Positions 1 through 8,311 are shown, numbered from the stretch's first letter. The stretch is DNA of 9,261 nt from Deinococcus sp. (GCA_018260275.1 JAGLBK010000101.1:1-9261); one strand, 5' to 3'. Notes: generated from the sequence alone by a model not told the origin. A program made the numbers and translations.

Positions 1-1240
1 AGTTGTCCACGACAATGCCGTGTGCGCCCTCGCCCAGGCCGCCGCAGACATGTTCCTGCGCCCAGCGCCATGCCTCGGGGTTCAGGGCCTCGCCCGCGCA
101 GGCAACCAGCCGCAGGGTGCTCAGGTCGTAGGGTTTCAGGACCTCCGCGCCCAGCTTCATGAACATCCGCAGGGTGGTGGGGGCGGTCAGCAGCACGTTC
201 ACGCCGAACTTCTCGATCAGCCGCCACAGCACGCCGGGGTCGGGAAAATCCGGCGCTCCCTCGCGGAACATAATCGTGGCGCCCGACACCAGCGGCCCGT
301 ACACGATGTAACTGTGCCCCACGATCCAGCCGATGTCACTGGTGCAGAAGAACACGTCGCCCGGCGTCACGTCCAGAAAAGCCTTCATGTGGTACGAGGT
401 GCCCACCATGTACCCGCCGTGGGTATGCAGCACCCCTTTGGGCTTGCCGGTGCTGCCCGAGGTGTACAGCACGAACAGCGGGTCCTCGGCGGCCACCGGC
501 ACCGCCGCGGCCTTGCCCACCTTCATCAGGTCGCCGAAATCCACCGTGCGGCTGTCGCGCTCGCGGTGCATCCCGTTGCCGCGTTCGTGCAGCACGAGGT
601 AATCCACACTCACGAGGTCCTGAATCGCGTCGGCGACGATCGAGTACAGGTCCACGACCTTGCCCCGGCGGTAGCCCACGTTGGCCGTGATGACCACCCT
701 GGCCCCGGCGTCCTGAATGCGGTCACGCAGCGCCCCGACCCCCAGCCCCGCGTACACCACGCTATGCACCGCCCCCAGCCGCGCACAGGCGAGCATGGCG
801 ATCACGCCTTCGGGCGTCAGCGGCATATAGATGACCACCCGGTCGCCCTTCTGCACGCCGATAGACCGCAGCCCCGCTGCGAAGCGTTCCACGCGGTCGA
901 GCAGCGTGCCGTAGGTGTAGATGTGTGCCTGCTCGTCCTCCGAAATCCAGATCAGCGCGGCGCGAGTGCGGGCCTCGCCCCGGGCGTGGCGGTCGAGCGC
1001 GTTGAGGGTGATGTTGGTTTCACCGTCGGCAAACCACTGGTGGTGGGGGCGCTCCCACTTGAGGGCCTCGGTGGGTTCGCGCGTCCACTCGTAGTGCCGG
1101 GCCTGCGACAGCCAGAAGGCGTCCGGGTCGCGGCTGGCCTGCTCGATGTCGGGCGCGGGATCGTAACGCAGCCGCTCCAGCACACTTGCGGGGGTCGCAA
1201 GGCGTTCGGGCTGCGCGGGGCGGGGTGTGGCATCGGTCAT
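1..1240 (-). CDS. acs: Acetyl-CoA synthetase (AMP-forming), 3' end outside window
   Basis: This gene encodes an acyl-CoA synthetase of the ANL superfamily that activates acetate with ATP and CoA to acetyl-CoA, via acetyl-AMP, in the cytoplasm. About 413 codons are visible, running unbroken to the window edge; family members are about 650 residues, so the missing part includes the A5-A10 motifs and the C-terminal lid. The N-terminus has the Acs-type cap (DPDAFW near residue 39, then W...HHQWFADGETN). The phosphate-binding A3 motif YTSGSTGKPKG lies at residues 259-269, close to its place in bacterial Acs. The segment FFCTSDIGWIVGHSYIVYGP is also typical of Acs. The ATG at 1238-1240 is chosen because GGAGG sits 7 bases upstream (1248-1252 on the plus strand). 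No frameshift is seen. Propionyl-CoA synthetase is a possible alternative, because the acyl-pocket residues downstream are not all in view. Confidence 0.93.
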   Translation of the reverse strand, partial: MTDATPRPAQPERLATPASVLERLRYDPAPDIEQASRDPDAFWLSQARHYEWTREPTEALKWERPHHQWFADGETNITLNALDRHARGEARTRAALIWISEDEQAHIYTYGTLLDRVERFAAGLRSIGVQKGDRVVIYMPLTPEGVIAMLACARLGAVHSVVYAGLGVGALRDRIQDAGARVVITANVGYRRGKVVDLYSIVADAIQDLVSVDYLVLHERGNGMHRERDSRTVDFGDLMKVGKAAAVPVAAEDPLFVLYTSGSTGKPKGVLHTHGGYMVGTSYHMKAFLDVTPGDVFFCTSDIGWIVGHSYIVYGPLVSGATIMFREGAPDFPDPGVLWRLIEKFGVNVLLTAPTTLRMFMKLGAEVLKPYDLSTLRLVACAGEALNPEAWRWAQEHVCGGLGEGAHGIVVDN

Positions 1241-1562
1241 GGCAATACCTCCAGAAAGCTGAATTGTGCGTTGCCCTCAGTCTAGCCCCTGCCATGTGGT
1301 CTGGGCGAATGTGTCCACGCCAGGAACAGTTTTCATGAACGCGGGACAAGAATGGCTCGACCAATTTAAAAGCCCATTCCACAAAGTACGATTGGCATAA
1401 AGTTTTAGCTTCGGGGGACTGGTACAGCTCGCACCGCGAGAGGCTGGGACTCGCAGATTGCAAAGCGAGGGGGGTAACGCAGATCGTGTCCTAGACGGTT
1501 TATTTTAGATTTCCCTACCCCGAGTTATGGAACTGTCCGACCAGTGGACCAGCAGACAGTTG
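1241..1562. other. Divergent acs/ddrC intergenic region with small stem-loops
   Basis: No gene is seen here. On the acs side there is a good Shine-Dalgarno site but no convincing -35/-10 pair. Three inverted repeats are visible. GAATGGCT (1350-1357) pairs with AGCCCATTC (1371-1379) with one bulged C. CTCGC (1428-1432) pairs with GCGAG (1436-1440). A second CTCGC/GCGAG pair lies at 1450-1454 and 1465-1469. They could be structure in an acs leader RNA read on the minus strand, or chance. No tRNA or known riboswitch was recognised. Confidence 0.4.
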
Positions 1563-1579
1563 TTATGTTATTAGCATAA
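1563..1579. promoter_or_regulatory. RDRM operator (DdrO-binding motif) of ddrC
   Basis: The 17 bases TTATGTTATTAGCATAA match the Deinococcus radiation/desiccation response motif TTATGTCATTGACATAA at 14 of 17 positions. The perfect inverted ends are TTATG and CATAA. The site ends 19 bases before the ddrC start codon and covers the place of the -35 box. That fits the known mechanism: the repressor DdrO blocks the promoter until it is cleaved by the protease PprI (IrrE) after DNA damage. Assignment to DdrO is by motif similarity and gene context. Confidence 0.92.
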
Positions 1580-1588
1580 TCTATGCTA
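1572..1588. promoter_or_regulatory. Second perfect palindrome overlapping the RDRM and -10 box
   Basis: TAGCATA (1572-1578), spacer ATC, TATGCTA (1582-1588) form a perfect 7+7 inverted repeat. It shares the right RDRM half-site (CATAA) and reaches into the -10 box TAGAAT. It could be a site for a second regulator, an extra half-site for DdrO, or a small hairpin. The inverted repeat is seen directly; any function is inferred. Confidence 0.6.
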
Positions 1589-1592
1589 GAAT
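1587..1592 (+). promoter_or_regulatory. -10 box of leaderless ddrC promoter
   Basis: TAGAAT lies 6 bases before the ddrC ATG, the spacing seen in Deinococcus leaderless transcripts, where transcription begins at or next to the start codon. No Shine-Dalgarno sequence precedes the ATG, which agrees. A -35 box 17-18 bases upstream would fall inside the RDRM (TTATGT or TATGTT), so repressor and RNA polymerase would compete for the same DNA. Confidence 0.75.
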
Positions 1593-1598
1593 ATTCGT

Positions 1599-2321
<723 letters not shown>

Positions 2322-2329
2322 GCAGGCGG

Positions 2330-2953
2330 TCACCGCAGCAGCGGCAGCCCGAACCCCTGCGCCGCGACGCGCTCACACACCCACTCGAAAGCCCTCGGGT
2401 CATGCACGAAGTCCAGCCGGTCACCGTCAACGCGCACTACCGGACAGGCGTCGAAGGCGCTGATCCAGCCGTCGTATAGCCCGTTCAGGCCGCTGAGGTA
2501 GGCGTCTGGGATGGCCTGCTCGTAGGTGCGCCCGCGCAGAGAGATGCGGCGGCGTAGCGTGGGCAGGCTGGCGCCGATATGAATGAGCAGGTCGGGCACG
2601 CGCAGCGCGGGCAAAATGCCCTGGTACAGTCCCCAGTAGGTCTGCCAGTCGCGCTCCTCCATGTTGCCCTGCTGGTACAGGTTGCGGGCAAAGATGTTGG
2701 CGTCCTCGAACACGGTGCGGTCCTGAATCACGTAGCGTGCCCCGGTCACCAAGTTCAGGTGCTGCTCCAGGCGGCGGCTCAGAAAGTAGACCTGCGAATG
2801 AAAGGAGTAGCGCCGCATGTCGCGGTAGAAGTCTTCCAGGTAGGGGTTTTCGGCGTAGGGTTCGTACACCGGGCGCAGGCCGTAGCGCTCCGAGAGCATC
2901 TGCGTCAGGGTGCTTTTGCCGCTGCCGATGTTGCCTGAAACGGCCAGGTACAT
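2330..2953 (-). CDS. Deoxynucleoside kinase (deoxyadenosine/deoxyguanosine kinase family)
   Basis: This 207-residue protein phosphorylates the 5'-OH of deoxynucleosides in the cytoplasmic salvage pathway that feeds dNTP synthesis. The P-loop GNIGSGKS lies at residues 7-14. The EP motif (E31) supplies the usual catalytic base. The DR(S/T) motif appears as QDRT at 77-80, followed by FEDANIFA. The Arg-rich lid RRRISLRGR spans 134-142. The length is normal for the bacterial dAK/dGK family. The QDRT form and the overall sequence suggest purine deoxynucleosides, but specificity cannot be read with certainty. The ATG at 2951-2953 is chosen because the P-loop begins six residues later, as in the family; the frame stays open upstream but has no homologous look. 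No strong Shine-Dalgarno site or promoter was found. Its stop lies 8 bases from the convergent ddrC stop. Confidence 0.9.
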   Translation of the reverse strand: MYLAVSGNIGSGKSTLTQMLSERYGLRPVYEPYAENPYLEDFYRDMRRYSFHSQVYFLSRRLEQHLNLVTGARYVIQDRTVFEDANIFARNLYQQGNMEERDWQTYWGLYQGILPALRVPDLLIHIGASLPTLRRRISLRGRTYEQAIPDAYLSGLNGLYDGWISAFDACPVVRVDGDRLDFVHDPRAFEWVCERVAAQGFGLPLLR

Positions 2954-3090
2954 CAGGCGGCCCCGCCGGTGTGCCAGTCGTTTGCCCTTTTCGTTTCCGC
3001 GAGTCCCATAGCCAGGGCAGAGGATAGCGCCGCTGCCGGGCCGGGGGCTGACCGGACTACGGGAACACCCCTGCAACGCACATAGATTAA

Positions 3091-3192
3091 GGGGGTCTTG
3101 CGGCTGCCCGCCTGGGCCGCAGCGCCCTGAACGACTACGGCAAGATTTACGGCGCGGCCATTGCGCCCGTCACTCAGATCTGCCAGCGCTGA
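3091..3192 (+). pseudogene. Probable 3' remnant of a lost gene
   Basis: An open frame of 33 codons ends at TGA 3190-3192 and is closed upstream by TAA at 3088-3090, with no ATG or GTG in suitable position. Its translation (core LNDYGKIYGAAIAPVTQICQR minus the first residues) looks like a real protein C-terminus rather than a shadow frame, with GC-rich third positions like its neighbours. A stem-loop follows 19 bases after the stop. I do not recognise the parent family. Alternatives are a chance frame or a short gene with a non-standard start. Confidence 0.4.
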
Positions 3193-3210
3193 AGCCTTGG
3201 GGCGCGGTGG

Positions 3211-3239
3211 TTCCCAGCCGAATTGAACCCGGCTGGGAG
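3211..3239. terminator. Stem-loop between the gene remnant and the membrane-protein gene
   Basis: TCCCAGCCG (3212-3220) and CGGCTGGGA (3230-3238) form a perfect 9-bp GC-rich stem with a 9-base loop. One more G-T pair is possible outside it. On the plus strand it is followed by GCTTTAG, a weak T tract. On the minus strand it begins 3 bases after the stop of the 598-residue gene but has no T run. It probably serves as a terminator or 3'-end stabiliser, possibly for both directions. Confidence 0.6.
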
Positions 3240-3241
3240 CT

Positions 3242-5038
3242 TTAGCTCTGGAGCGTCTGCATCTGTCGGCGTGACAGCAGTAGCGTGCCCGCTCCCCACG
3301 CGCCGCCGATCAGGGCCAGGGCAAAAGCCAGCGGCGCGTAGCTCAGGCTGGCGGCAAAGGCGCTGAGGCCCAGCAGCGCCCCGGCCACGTCGGGCACGGG
3401 CAGGCGCATCCGGTAGGCCAGGGTGCGCCCGGCGTCGTACACGCTGACGCTCAGGCCCAGGGCCAGCAGCAGCGTGACCAGGGCGGTGCCCAGCAGGGCC
3501 GGAGCCAGCCAGCCGATCAGGGCCAGTCCCAGCGCCGGAAGAATGAGTGCCGAGAGCAGCAGAACGCCCAGCGACAGGGTGCGTATAGGCGCGTGCCGCT
3601 GCTTGCGGGCCAGCACCGGCGCTGCGCCCGCGACAAACAGCAGCAGCAGCAGTCCGCCGGTCAGGGCCACAAAAATGCGCGGCCACGCGGCGGCCCCCAA
3701 CCACCCCAGCATGGGCCGGAAGGCGGCGGCGGTCGCCAGGCTCAGGTCGCTGACTGGGCGCGTCTGAATGGCCGCTTCGTCGCCGGGGGCCTGACCGAGC
3801 AGGGCATTTACGTGGCCTCCGACCTGCGCCCCGTGATCGCGGTGAACGTCGCCCAGCAGCGTCACGACCTCGCCCTCAACCCTGGCCTGCGGTTTCAGTT
3901 CGACGTTCCCCGCGATGGCGATCACGTTGCCGCGTACCAGACCGCTCACCGTAACGTTTTGTCCCACCGTCAGGCCCCGGCCACCGCCTGCCACGTTGTA
4001 GAGCGCCGGAATGGTCAGCGTGGCGGCCAGCGCAAAAGCGCCCGCGCCCGCTGTTCGCAGCTGCGGCGTCGGTTTCCAGGTCACCAGGGCGCTGGTCAGC
4101 AGCAGCAGGCTTAGCCCCACGCCCGCCAGTGGTGAAACCTGGTCCAGCAGGGCATGCAGCACCACCGCGCCCGCCGCCAGATTGGGCCACGCCGTCGTGA
4201 GGGTCAGCAACGTGACCCCGGCCAGCAGGCCCCCCAGCAGCAGCAGCGGTGCCGGGTTGCGTGGCCTGCTTTGTGCCGTCGCGCGGCCAGGGGGCAATGG
4301 CGCTCCGCTCTGAACCGGCAGCGGCTCGGCCAGCAAGGCGGGGTGTTGACTGGCAAACGCTGGGGCATCCGGGAGAGGTATAGCTGGCGCATTAACCGTG
4401 AGAAGCCCCGAAACGGCTGCTTCTCCTGCCCTGTCCTGGGCCATTCTGAGCGCGAGGGCCGCCGCGACGGAGTGCCGGGGCGCTGGCACAGGCTTAAGCT
4501 GCTCCAGCTGATGGTCGAGTGCAATGTCGGCCAGGACAGAGGCGGCCACCGAGTACGGCAGGGGTGGTGCCGCCAGCTGGCGCGACGCCTGAAGGTCGCT
4601 CAGCACCCGCCCCGCCACCGAAACCGGAATGACCGGAGTTGCGCCGAGGGCCTGGGCCATTTGAATCTCGGTGCTGACCGCCGCTGCCACCGAATGGGGC
4701 ATGACCGGGGGGGCGGCCAGCTGGCGCGAAAGCACGACCTCCGCCGCCACGCTGCTCGCCACGGAACGGGGCAGGGGAAGGGAGGTCAATTGGGCGCTGA
4801 GGTGAATCTGTGCGGCCACGTCGGCGGCCACGCTGCGCGGCAGTGGTGGGTTAGGCCCGCTGAGAAACATTACTGCCCGGCGCAGGGCGGTGCGGGCCGA
4901 CTGCACGTCCGGGTCGGCTTTACGCTCGTCCAGCCGGTGCTGCTCGGCGGGGGTCAGCTCGCCTTCCTGCTCACGGTGCAGCAGCTCCAGCAGGTGTTCT
5001 CCTGCGGAGCCGACTGAACCGTGTAGCAGATCCTTCAT
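3242..5038 (-). CDS. Membrane protein with anti-sigma-like N-terminus, six SVA repeats and bactofilin-like domain
   Basis: The 598-residue product has four visible parts. Residues ~12-58 (LLELLHREQEGELTPAEQHRLD) resemble the N-terminal helix pair of anti-sigma factors, but without the zinc-binding His/Cys; the whole protein has no cysteine. Residues 64-206 hold six repeats of about 24 residues centred on P-x-SVAxxV. Residues 207-262 are Pro/Ala-rich linker. From 263 onward there are about seven or eight membrane segments (for example 263-281, 303-320, 331-349, 452-476, 487-510, 512-533, 566-588). They are interrupted at 354-420 by Gly/Val-rich strands (VGQNVTVSGLVRGNVIAIAG) like the beta-helix of bactofilins. 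Positive residues (RKQRHAPIR, YRMR, SRRQ) suggest that the N-terminus is inside and the beta domain outside. The ATG at 5036-5038 is the first in frame after a TGA; no Shine-Dalgarno site is evident. No sigma-factor gene is adjacent. Function is unknown; membrane anti-sigma or envelope scaffold are guesses. Confidence 0.8.
   Translation of the reverse strand: MKDLLHGSVGSAGEHLLELLHREQEGELTPAEQHRLDERKADPDVQSARTALRRAVMFLSGPNPPLPRSVAADVAAQIHLSAQLTSLPLPRSVASSVAAEVVLSRQLAAPPVMPHSVAAAVSTEIQMAQALGATPVIPVSVAGRVLSDLQASRQLAAPPLPYSVAASVLADIALDHQLEQLKPVPAPRHSVAAALALRMAQDRAGEAAVSGLLTVNAPAIPLPDAPAFASQHPALLAEPLPVQSGAPLPPGRATAQSRPRNPAPLLLLGGLLAGVTLLTLTTAWPNLAAGAVVLHALLDQVSPLAGVGLSLLLLTSALVTWKPTPQLRTAGAGAFALAATLTIPALYNVAGGGRGLTVGQNVTVSGLVRGNVIAIAGNVELKPQARVEGEVVTLLGDVHRDHGAQVGGHVNALLGQAPGDEAAIQTRPVSDLSLATAAAFRPMLGWLGAAAWPRIFVALTGGLLLLLFVAGAAPVLARKQRHAPIRTLSLGVLLLSALILPALGLALIGWLAPALLGTALVTLLLALGLSVSVYDAGRTLAYRMRLPVPDVAGALLGLSAFAASLSYAPLAFALALIGGAWGAGTLLLSRRQMQTLQS
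4421..4849 (-). repeat. Six tandem SVA protein repeats (residues 64-206)
   Basis: Ser-Val pairs fall at residues 69, 92, 116, 140, 163 and 190, so the unit is 23-24 residues, with 27 for the last. Each unit reads roughly P-x-SVA-xx-V-xxx-I-x-(L/M)-xx-QL, then Pro-rich residues, consistent with a short amphipathic helix followed by a proline turn. Units 1, 2 and 5 begin with PLP. The DNA copies are diverged, so this is an old protein repeat rather than a recent DNA duplication. I do not recognise it as a named repeat family. Confidence 0.75.
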
Positions 5039-5097
5039 ATCAGTTCAATTACGAGGTCAGGCGGCTCAGGGTTCCCGTGAGCTGTCTAGGGCAGTTT

Positions 5098-5134
5098 GCA
5101 TAAAAGGGCCACGTTGTTTGTGGGCTTTTTATGC
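5098..5134. terminator. Bidirectional hairpin between moaC and the membrane-protein gene
   Basis: GCATAAAAG (5098-5106) pairs with CTTTTTATGC (5125-5134, one bulged T), and CCAC (5109-5112) pairs with GTGG (5120-5123) around the loop GTTGTTT. A small GG/G internal loop lies between the two stems. Read on the minus strand the upper stem is followed by CCCTTTTATGC, so it probably ends the DUF177-moaC transcript, 109 bases after the moaC stop. On the plus strand it is followed by TTTTT, giving possible two-way termination. Confidence 0.65.
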
Positions 5135-5243
5135 CGAGCAGAGCGAGTGACTTTTAACGAGCAGCTGGAATGATGGAGCCGTTTGGGGTGTAGTTCCACA
5201 AATGGCGTAATTATGAAAGCTGCTCTAGGGTACAAGCTGATGC

Positions 5244-5741
5244 TTAACTGATGCTGGCCTGCTCATCGTCGGCCTGATAGTCGCCGCTTTTGCCGCCCGT
5301 TTTGGACAGCAGCCGCAGCCCCGTGATCTCGATGGCCTTGCTGGCCGCTTTGAGCATGTCGTAGACGTTGAGCGCGGCGACACTGGCCGCCGTCAGCGCC
5401 TCCATCTCGACCCCGGTGGGCGCGGTGGTCCTGACCGTGGCGACGATGTGCACACCGCCCTCTTCCAGCGTCACCTGTACGTCGGCCCCGGTGACCGGAA
5501 TCGGGTGGCACAGCACAATCAGGTCGCTGGTCTTTTTGCTGCCTGCCAGCCCGGCCAGCCGCGCCACCGTCAGCGGGTCGCCTTTGGGGTTGGTGCCGTT
5601 TTCCAGCGCGGCGCGGGCTGCGGGGGGAAGGCGCACCCAGGCTTCAGCCGTGGCGGTCCGCGCGGTCACGGCTTTGCCCGACACGTCTACCATGCGCGGC
5701 AGGCCACCCACAAAGTGTGTCAATTCGGTTGTTTCGGTCAT
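5244..5741 (-). CDS. moaC: Cyclic pyranopterin monophosphate synthase MoaC
   Basis: MoaC converts 3',8-cyclo-7,8-dihydro-GTP (the MoaA product) to cyclic pyranopterin monophosphate in molybdenum cofactor synthesis, as a cytoplasmic hexamer. The 165-residue protein has the family length and motifs: THFVGG at the start, NPKGD (K53), LCHPIPVT (H79), GVEMEALTAASVAALNVYDM (111-130) and K131. E112, E114, D128, K131 and K147 match the positions of the E. coli active-site residues. The start ATG (5739-5741) overlaps the TAA of the upstream DUF177 gene as TAATG, which points to translational coupling in one transcript. No other moa gene is in the window. The C-terminal tail (about 152-165) is acidic and probably disordered. 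Confidence 0.96.
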   Translation of the reverse strand: MTETTELTHFVGGLPRMVDVSGKAVTARTATAEAWVRLPPAARAALENGTNPKGDPLTVARLAGLAGSKKTSDLIVLCHPIPVTGADVQVTLEEGGVHIVATVRTTAPTGVEMEALTAASVAALNVYDMLKAASKAIEITGLRLLSKTGGKSGDYQADDEQASIS

Positions 5742-6349
5742 TATTCGGGCAGAGCGAGGTCTTTGAGGGCCGCGAAGGGGTTCTGCCTGGCGTGGACGGT
5801 GCCTTCGGGCGTGCCGAGGTCGTCGTCGATTTCCTCGACGGGCACCTGCGCCATGTGCTCGCAGGGGCCTTCGTTGAGGTCGTGTCCGCACACCTGACAC
5901 AGCCCCTTGCAGTCGGGCGCGTGCAGCACGCTCAGCGGCGCGGCGAGGATGGTGGTTTCGGCGAGGTAGCCGCTGAGGTCCACGTCCGGCTCACCGAACA
6001 GCAGGATTTCCTCGCCGGTGTCGGCTTCGTCGAGGTGCGGTTTTTCCACCGACGGGTCGAAGCGCATCAGGGTGCCGAGTTGCAGCTCCAGCGGCACATG
6101 CACTTCGCGCAGGCAGCGGGCACACTCCATCACTAAGGTCGGCTCGAAGGTGCCCTGAAGGTACATGTCGTCGCCGCCCAGCGAATTGACATCGATTTCA
6201 TAGGGCGCGGCTTCGGCAAAGTGCAGGGTCTGGTGCTCGTTTCCCTGCTCATAATTCAGGTGGTCAAGTTCACCTTCGGCGTGCGCGTCGTCGGAAGTCC
6301 GCAGCAGCGTGCCGAGGTGAATTCGCGGTTGGTCGGTCATATGGGGCAT
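5741..6349 (-). CDS. DUF177 / YceD family protein (23S rRNA accumulation protein)
   Basis: This 202-residue cytoplasmic protein belongs to the DUF177 (YceD) family, whose bacterial and plant members are needed for normal 23S rRNA accumulation. Two cysteine clusters are visible: C76-xx-C79 (ECARC) and C147, C151, C154 and C163 in the DCKGLCQVCGHDLNEGPC segment, a likely metal site. The C-terminal NPFAALKDL (190-198) is the usual family ending. In most bacteria the next gene is rpmF (ribosomal protein L32); here it is moaC, overlapping by one base. Two starts compete. The ATG at 6347-6349 has AAGGA 7 bases upstream and is used here. The ATG at 6338-6340 lies 7 bases after TAGAAT (6348-6353) and could be leaderless, giving a protein three residues shorter. 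Confidence 0.9.
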   Translation of the reverse strand: MPHMTDQPRIHLGTLLRTSDDAHAEGELDHLNYEQGNEHQTLHFAEAAPYEIDVNSLGGDDMYLQGTFEPTLVMECARCLREVHVPLELQLGTLMRFDPSVEKPHLDEADTGEEILLFGEPDVDLSGYLAETTILAAPLSVLHAPDCKGLCQVCGHDLNEGPCEHMAQVPVEEIDDDLGTPEGTVHARQNPFAALKDLALPE

Positions 6350-6353
6350 TCTA
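6348..6353 (-). promoter_or_regulatory. Candidate leaderless -10 box for the DUF177-moaC operon
   Basis: On the minus strand TAGAAT, identical to the ddrC -10 box, lies 7 bases before the second ATG (6338-6340) of the DUF177 frame. No good -35 match is found 17 bases upstream. A Shine-Dalgarno site also serves the first ATG, so this is only one of two explanations. Confidence 0.35.
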
Positions 6354-6499
6354 GATTCCTTTTTGGGAAATAAGGGATAAGGCGCACAGTGGCTAAAGGA
6401 TTTGGCTTAGGGCAGAACCGGTACCTTTGATGGAGTAGAGGATACATGCCCTAAGCACTCTTTAAGAAGAAACAATGCTTTTTAAAAGTTTGAAAACTT

Positions 6500-6913
6500 T
6501 CAATTTCTTCGAAACTCAATAGTTTCGCTTTCCAGTTCAAGTTTTTGGACTTTCCAGCCGACTGAGAGCCAAGCTTTTCCTTGTGAATGGGTATCAGTGT
6601 TTGCCCACCAAGAGCTAGCATGTTTTCCTCGCGCAGTATCGGGAAGCGGTTTTTGAATCAACTGTTCAATATCGTGAAAGCTCAGTGTGACTGTACGCTG
6701 CTTCTCTTTTGCTAAATATTCAGCAAGGGGGAAATAAGTTTTCCCAACCAGAGCTAAACCCGCATGGGTAGGCTCAATGTTTTGATCGTTTGGAAAAGTT
6801 GTCCATGCCTGAAGCTGACCAAGCAATGCTGGAGCTTGTAGATCAGTTGGAAGTGTCAGCTCAAGCAAGGTGGTAGTTTCATTGGCAAGACGGATATAAA
6901 GTGTGTTTTTCAC
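6500..6913 (-). CDS. DUF7662 domain protein of unknown function in an AT-richer island
   Basis: The 137-residue protein ends in a domain (about 59-136) that I recognise as the DUF7662 type: YFPLAEYL, then FHDIEQLIQKPLPDTAR, the SSWWAN core (100-105), AWLSVGWKV and a final ETIEFRR. This domain is widespread in bacterial hypothetical proteins; its function is not established to my knowledge. The first ~55 residues are a separate, unrecognised part. No signal peptide or membrane segment is seen. The start is GTG at 6911-6913, chosen because a consensus promoter ends 6 bases before it; no Shine-Dalgarno site is present. By eye the GC content is near 45 percent, well below both neighbours, which suggests acquisition by transfer. 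It lies 69 bases downstream of der on the same strand but has its own promoter. Confidence 0.8.
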   Translation of the reverse strand: MKNTLYIRLANETTTLLELTLPTDLQAPALLGQLQAWTTFPNDQNIEPTHAGLALVGKTYFPLAEYLAKEKQRTVTLSFHDIEQLIQKPLPDTARGKHASSWWANTDTHSQGKAWLSVGWKVQKLELESETIEFRRN

Positions 6914-6919
6914 AACCCG

Positions 6920-6948
6920 AAGATAACTTATAAAAACTTTTTTGTCAA
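6920..6948 (-). promoter_or_regulatory. Consensus sigma-A promoter for the DUF7662 gene, leaderless
   Basis: On the minus strand a perfect -35 TTGACA (6943-6948) is followed by a 17-base AT-rich spacer and the -10 box TATCTT (6920-6925). The GTG start codon follows after 6 more bases, so transcription should start at or very near it. This is one of the two best -35/-10 pairs in the window. Confidence 0.8.
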
Positions 6949-6982
6949 ACTTTGCATCAAGTATCGGAATTCAGATGGATAT

Positions 6983-8311
<1,329 letters not shown>

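Noticed and set aside
20..1285. A 421-codon plus-strand open frame
   Set aside because: It is antisense to acs. Its translation is rich in His, Gln, Arg and Val, as expected from the complement of GC-rich coding DNA, and it matches no family I know.
1400..1475. Possible tRNA or structured RNA in the acs-ddrC gap
   Set aside because: No T-loop, anticodon arm or acceptor stem can be fitted; only isolated short stems are present.
4154..5017. Long plus-strand open frame opposite the membrane-protein gene
   Set aside because: It is an antisense shadow; the minus-strand frame has domains, repeats and membrane segments, while this one has no recognisable structure.
5159..5225. GAGCAGCT / AGCTGCTC inverted repeat across 51 bases
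   Set aside because: The arms are only 8 bases and far apart, with no T tract or gene-like content between them; chance is likely.
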